Origin: Hydractinia symbiolongicarpus
Taxonomy: Eukaryota; Cnidaria; Hydrozoa; Anthoathecata; Hydractiniidae
NCBI RefSeq assembly: GCF_029227915.1
Contig: NC_079887.1
Coordinates: 17,731,650-17,795,649 of the forward strand
Direction: 5' to 3'
Length of the DNA stretch: 64,000 nt
Shown in pieces: positions 63,951-64,000 of this stretch (positions are counted from its first letter, which is position 1; the number at the start of each line of letters is the position of its first letter). The notes under the pieces were generated by a model. That model worked only from the letters and a program-made list of their open reading frames with translations, was not told the origin of the DNA and did not search any database. Made by a program: the position numbers and the translations under genes.

Positions 63951-64000
63951 GTCTTTAGAGGCCTGTGCGCGTAGTTCACTGTGTTTTAAAGACATGGCGC

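Larger units (their letters stand above)
24621..64000 (+). repeat. 182-bp tandem satellite array, right part
   Basis: The same satellite in the same orientation resumes without loss directly after the insertion and runs to the end of the window. It differs from the left part in being dominated by 7-, 10-, 11- and 12-monomer higher-order units and by one duplication of nearly 10 kb. Truncated monomers occur at 43,950-44,054 (105 bp), at the homologous place in the next unit near 46,053-46,157, and at 52,335-52,412 (78 bp). No coding gene, RNA gene or further transposon is visible. The array continues beyond the window on this side. Confidence 0.97.

Noticed and set aside
1-64000. CENP-B box (TTCGNNNNANNCGGG)
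   Set aside because: The nearest sequence, cttcgtagtgcattg, matches TTCG only and lacks the A and CGGG positions.
1-64000. CRISPR array
   Set aside because: Repeats are contiguous 182-bp monomers with no unique spacers, leader or cas genes.

Overview
The window is non-coding eukaryotic repeat DNA. I find no gene, rRNA, tRNA, CRISPR array or prokaryotic operon. Apart from one 740-bp insertion, all 64 kb is a tandem satellite with a monomer of about 182 bp, head to tail in one orientation from the first base to the last. Dividing the satellite length by 182 gives roughly 348 monomers (not counted one by one). A nucleosome-scale monomer, higher-order repeats and continuous tandem structure suggest pericentromeric or centromeric heterochromatin. 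The piggyBac-type insertion suggests an animal, but I do not recognise the species or the satellite family.

Layout. 1-18,310 holds two copies of a block of about 9 kb (copy 2 starts at 8,868). Copy 1 carries an extra 1,076-bp tandem duplication and copy 2 an extra 1,452 bp. 18,310-22,415 is a mosaic with a 7-mer repeat (period 1,272 bp). 22,415-25,220 is a third, partial copy of the 9-kb block, interrupted at 23,881-24,620 by the insertion. 24,807-28,800 holds two copies of an 11-mer (1,998 bp). About 28,180-33,560 holds further 7-mers (1,272/1,274 bp). 36,703-41,250 holds a second 11-mer series. 43,815-50,216 has a 12-mer of 2,103 bp that includes a truncated monomer, then a 10-mer of 1,816 bp. 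50,216-53,690 is less regular and contains the most diverged monomers. 53,690-63,408 is a near-identical second copy of 31,230-40,947. The window ends in a 545-bp 3-mer repeat.

The insertion has 17-bp terminal inverted repeats beginning CCCT, an exact TTAA target-site duplication and no coding capacity. This is the signature of a non-autonomous piggyBac-superfamily element (MITE). Allelic-like empty sites survive at 1,767 and 10,634 in the two older block copies, so the element arrived after the block was duplicated.

The monomer carries recurrent short palindromes, notably paired CACGTG motifs forming a dyad, and in one class a CCAAT motif. Open reading frames of 60-103 codons on the minus strand are by-products of the repeat and are not annotated as genes.
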